A program made the position numbers and the translations under genes. DNA of 8,054 nucleotides from an uncultured Dietzia sp. (GTDB lineage: Bacteria > Actinomycetota > Actinomycetes > Mycobacteriales > Mycobacteriaceae). Positions 6,635 to 8,054 of the stretch are shown here, one piece after another; within the stretch, counting starts at the first letter, position 1, and every line of letters begins with the position of its first letter. Below the pieces are notes generated by a model. It made no database searches. It worked only from the letters and a program-made list of their open reading frames with translations, and was not told the DNA's origin. The stretch lies in contig CAMNYG010000045.1 of the NCBI GenBank assembly GCA_946570335.1, forward strand, positions 1 to 8,054. Direction: 5' to 3'.

Positions 6635-8054
6635 TCAGGATGGGCAGGCTGTCGAGTCTTCCACGGTGTCCGGGTCGTCGAGGAAGGACACGAGGGCGTC
6701 GCGGCCGCACGCCGAGTGCAGCATCACATCAGATCCAGGGGCGCCCCAGGTCACGGTGCGCACGTCGGTCGCCCCGGCGGCGGTGAGGCGCCCCGCGGTC
6801 GGTTCGACCATCGCCGCTCCGCCGATCGGGTCCGCGATACCGGCGGACAGCAGGACGGGCACGGCCGGCGAGATCTCGACGGGCGTCGGCGCGGGCACGG
6901 GCCAGGTGGAGCACGCCGACAGCTGGGCGGCGAGTATCACACCGAACGGCGGGCTCTCGGACCATTCCGATTCGAGTTCCTCGACCCGGCTGACGGGAAC
7001 CCGCTGCGACAGATCGGAGCATCCGGCGATATACGGCAGGGAGGAGCCTGCGAGTTCCTCGGCGCGTTCGCGGACGCTGTCCGGCAGTTCGCCGGGCGGG
7101 GCCGAGACGAGGTCACCGAGGATGATGTCCCCTTCGGCCGCGTCCGGGGCCGAGGCGCCGGACAGATCCGACAGGGCGGAGCGGATCACGTCAGAGAGCA
7201 GGGCGGCCGGGACAGGGGCGCCGGGGTCGGCTGCCCGGTCGAGGGCGTCGGAGATGGACGCGACCTTCTGGTCGGCGTCCCCGGGTCCGCACTCGACCCG
7301 GGTGCAAGCCGACGCCCAGAGTCTCAGCGCCGCGTCCGATCCGGCGAGTGCGGTACGGGCCTCGGCCTCCTGGTCGCCGTTGTCTGGGGCGGGGGAGTCC
7401 AATGCGAGCAGGGCGAGCCGGTCGGGATGTGCCGTGGAATAGGCCAGGGCGGTGCGCGCCCCGGTGCCGAGCCCGAGCACGGCGAGACCGGGCACGCGCC
7501 AGTGCTGGCGGAGTGCCTCAAGGTCCTCCGCGGCCCCCACAGCACCGAAGTCGAGCTCACGGCCCTGGAGCTGGTCGGTGCAGGATTGTGCCGCGTCGGC
7601 CAGGTCCCCACGCAGTTCGCGGGAGCCGGGGTCGACGCCCCGGTCGGCGAGTCCGTCGAGGGTTCGCCGTGCGGGGAACGACAGGCATGTTCCCGCAGCG
7701 TCGGCGCGGCCGCGGTGGTCGACGACCACCATCGGACGAGAGTCGAGCAGATCGGTACTGGTGGACGCCAGTCGTGCGGCCAGGACCGATGCGGGGGTCT
7801 CCGCTCCGGCGACGACGACGAGGGGAGCAGCATCGTCCGGCGTAGCGGCCGACGTCACTTTCACGACGAGCGATTGGCCGGCCATCCCGCAGTCGAATGT
7901 CGCGTTCTCCGCTAGGCCCCCATCCCGGCGATCTCCGCACGTGCTCCACTGGAGGTCTGTCTCCGGGGCGAGCCATTCCGGGCGATCGGTGGTCTGCGTG
8001 TGGCCCGGCGAGGAGCCGGAGCGACCGGGGCCGTCGCCGGTGGCCAGGCGCGGA
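6635..8054 (-). CDS. Secreted-type alpha/beta hydrolase, TAP/S33-like (partial, N-terminus off the right edge; triad looks degenerate)
   Basis: An alpha/beta hydrolase of the tripeptidyl-aminopeptidase-like group, corresponding by position and layout to M. tuberculosis Rv2672, annotated as a possible secreted protease. The frame is open to the right edge, giving 472 residues in the window. The true start and any signal peptide lie beyond it: the ATG at 7885 is internal, because the family segment LQWSTCGD...ATFDCG precedes it. Visible in order are the oxyanion-region motif VVVDHRGRADAAGTC, the DLEALRQHW helix, the nucleophile-elbow region VLGLGTGARTALAYS (GLGTG at 7474-7460), then LLALDSPAPD, CSTWPVP, VPVLLSAGIADPIGG (candidate acid D at 6832-6830), and a C-terminal segment ending HSACGRDALVSFL. 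The elbow reads G-L-G-T-G, with Gly where the catalytic Ser of GxSxG belongs, and the usual GH of the C-terminal catalytic loop reads GA. Paired cysteines fit an extracytoplasmic protein. Peptidase activity is therefore doubtful and the substrate unknown. Confidence 0.85.
   Translation of the reverse strand, partial: PRLATGDGPGRSGSSPGHTQTTDRPEWLAPETDLQWSTCGDRRDGGLAENATFDCGMAGQSLVVKVTSAATPDDAAPLVVVAGAETPASVLAARLASTSTDLLDSRPMVVVDHRGRADAAGTCLSFPARRTLDGLADRGVDPGSRELRGDLADAAQSCTDQLQGRELDFGAVGAAEDLEALRQHWRVPGLAVLGLGTGARTALAYSTAHPDRLALLALDSPAPDNGDQEAEARTALAGSDAALRLWASACTRVECGPGDADQKVASISDALDRAADPGAPVPAALLSDVIRSALSDLSGASAPDAAEGDIILGDLVSAPPGELPDSVRERAEELAGSSLPYIAGCSDLSQRVPVSRVEELESEWSESPPFGVILAAQLSACSTWPVPAPTPVEISPAVPVLLSAGIADPIGGAAMVEPTAGRLTAAGATDVRTVTWGAPGSDVMLHSACGRDALVSFLDDPDTVEDSTACPS

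Noticed and set aside
6582..6710. Extending aftC upstream to an ATG at 6710
   Set aside because: It would overlap the end of the hydrolase by 76 nt and add an Arg/Pro-rich tail, and it would place the TAACCT box inside the coding region.
7883..7885. Taking the ATG at 7885 as the hydrolase start
   Set aside because: The same frame continues upstream to the window edge and carries family-like sequence (LQWSTCGD, ATFDCG). Starting here would also leave an exported-type enzyme without a signal peptide.
6369..7915. Plus-strand frames of 357 and 399 codons opposite the hydrolase and the aftC start
   Set aside because: They are antisense shadows of the hydrolase. They show no motif, no ribosome binding site, and Ser/Arg/Gly-rich low-information sequence.
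1..8054. Mobile element, CRISPR array, prophage, toxin-antitoxin or defence island
   Set aside because: I saw no transposase, integrase, spaced direct repeats, tRNA or attachment duplication, and no drop in GC. The genes are core metabolism in conserved order.

Overview
The window is GC-rich chromosomal DNA with tightly packed, mostly ordinary genes. The best-supported origin is a mycolic-acid-bearing actinobacterium (Mycobacteriales). The main reasons are an AftC-type arabinofuranosyltransferase, which is specific to cell walls containing arabinogalactan, and the actinobacterial coproporphyrin-dependent haem genes. From memory, the gene order also follows the Mycobacterium tuberculosis Rv2672-Rv2681 neighbourhood (hydrolase, aftC, msrB, hemQ, hemY, hemE, DUF3000, RNase D-like), but without the methyltransferase (Rv2675c) and enoyl-CoA hydratase (echA15) found there. 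A Dietzia-like genus is a guess, not a demonstration.

Layout, left to right. Positions 1-1534 hold a two-gene minus-strand operon: a DUF3000 protein followed by an RNase D/HRDC nuclease. They are joined by a 4-nt GTGA stop/start overlap, and the nuclease runs off the left edge. A 98-nt divergent spacer follows. Positions 1633-4841 hold a plus-strand haem operon, hemE - cgoX (hemY) - chdC (hemQ), with a 1-nt overlap and then a 3-nt gap. A perfect 19-bp hairpin (4856-4899) separates chdC from the convergent gene msrB. The right half (4944-8054) is a minus-strand run: a secreted-type alpha/beta hydrolase entering from the right edge, then aftC, then msrB.

How the genes work together: HemE makes coproporphyrinogen III, CgoX oxidises it to coproporphyrin III, and ChdC decarboxylates coproheme to haem b. 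The iron-insertion enzyme CpfC is not in the window. AftC adds alpha-1,3 branches to cell-wall arabinan on the outer face of the membrane, MsrB repairs methionine sulfoxide in the cytoplasm, and the hydrolase probably acts outside the cell.

I found no mobile element, CRISPR array, tRNA/rRNA or clearly new system. The points most worth a second look are an alpha/beta hydrolase whose nucleophile elbow lacks serine, a repeated TAACCT promoter-like motif placed to give leaderless aftC and msrB mRNAs, an N-D instead of D-D pair at the presumed AftC catalytic loop, and a terminator hairpin whose left arm has an alternative pairing partner.
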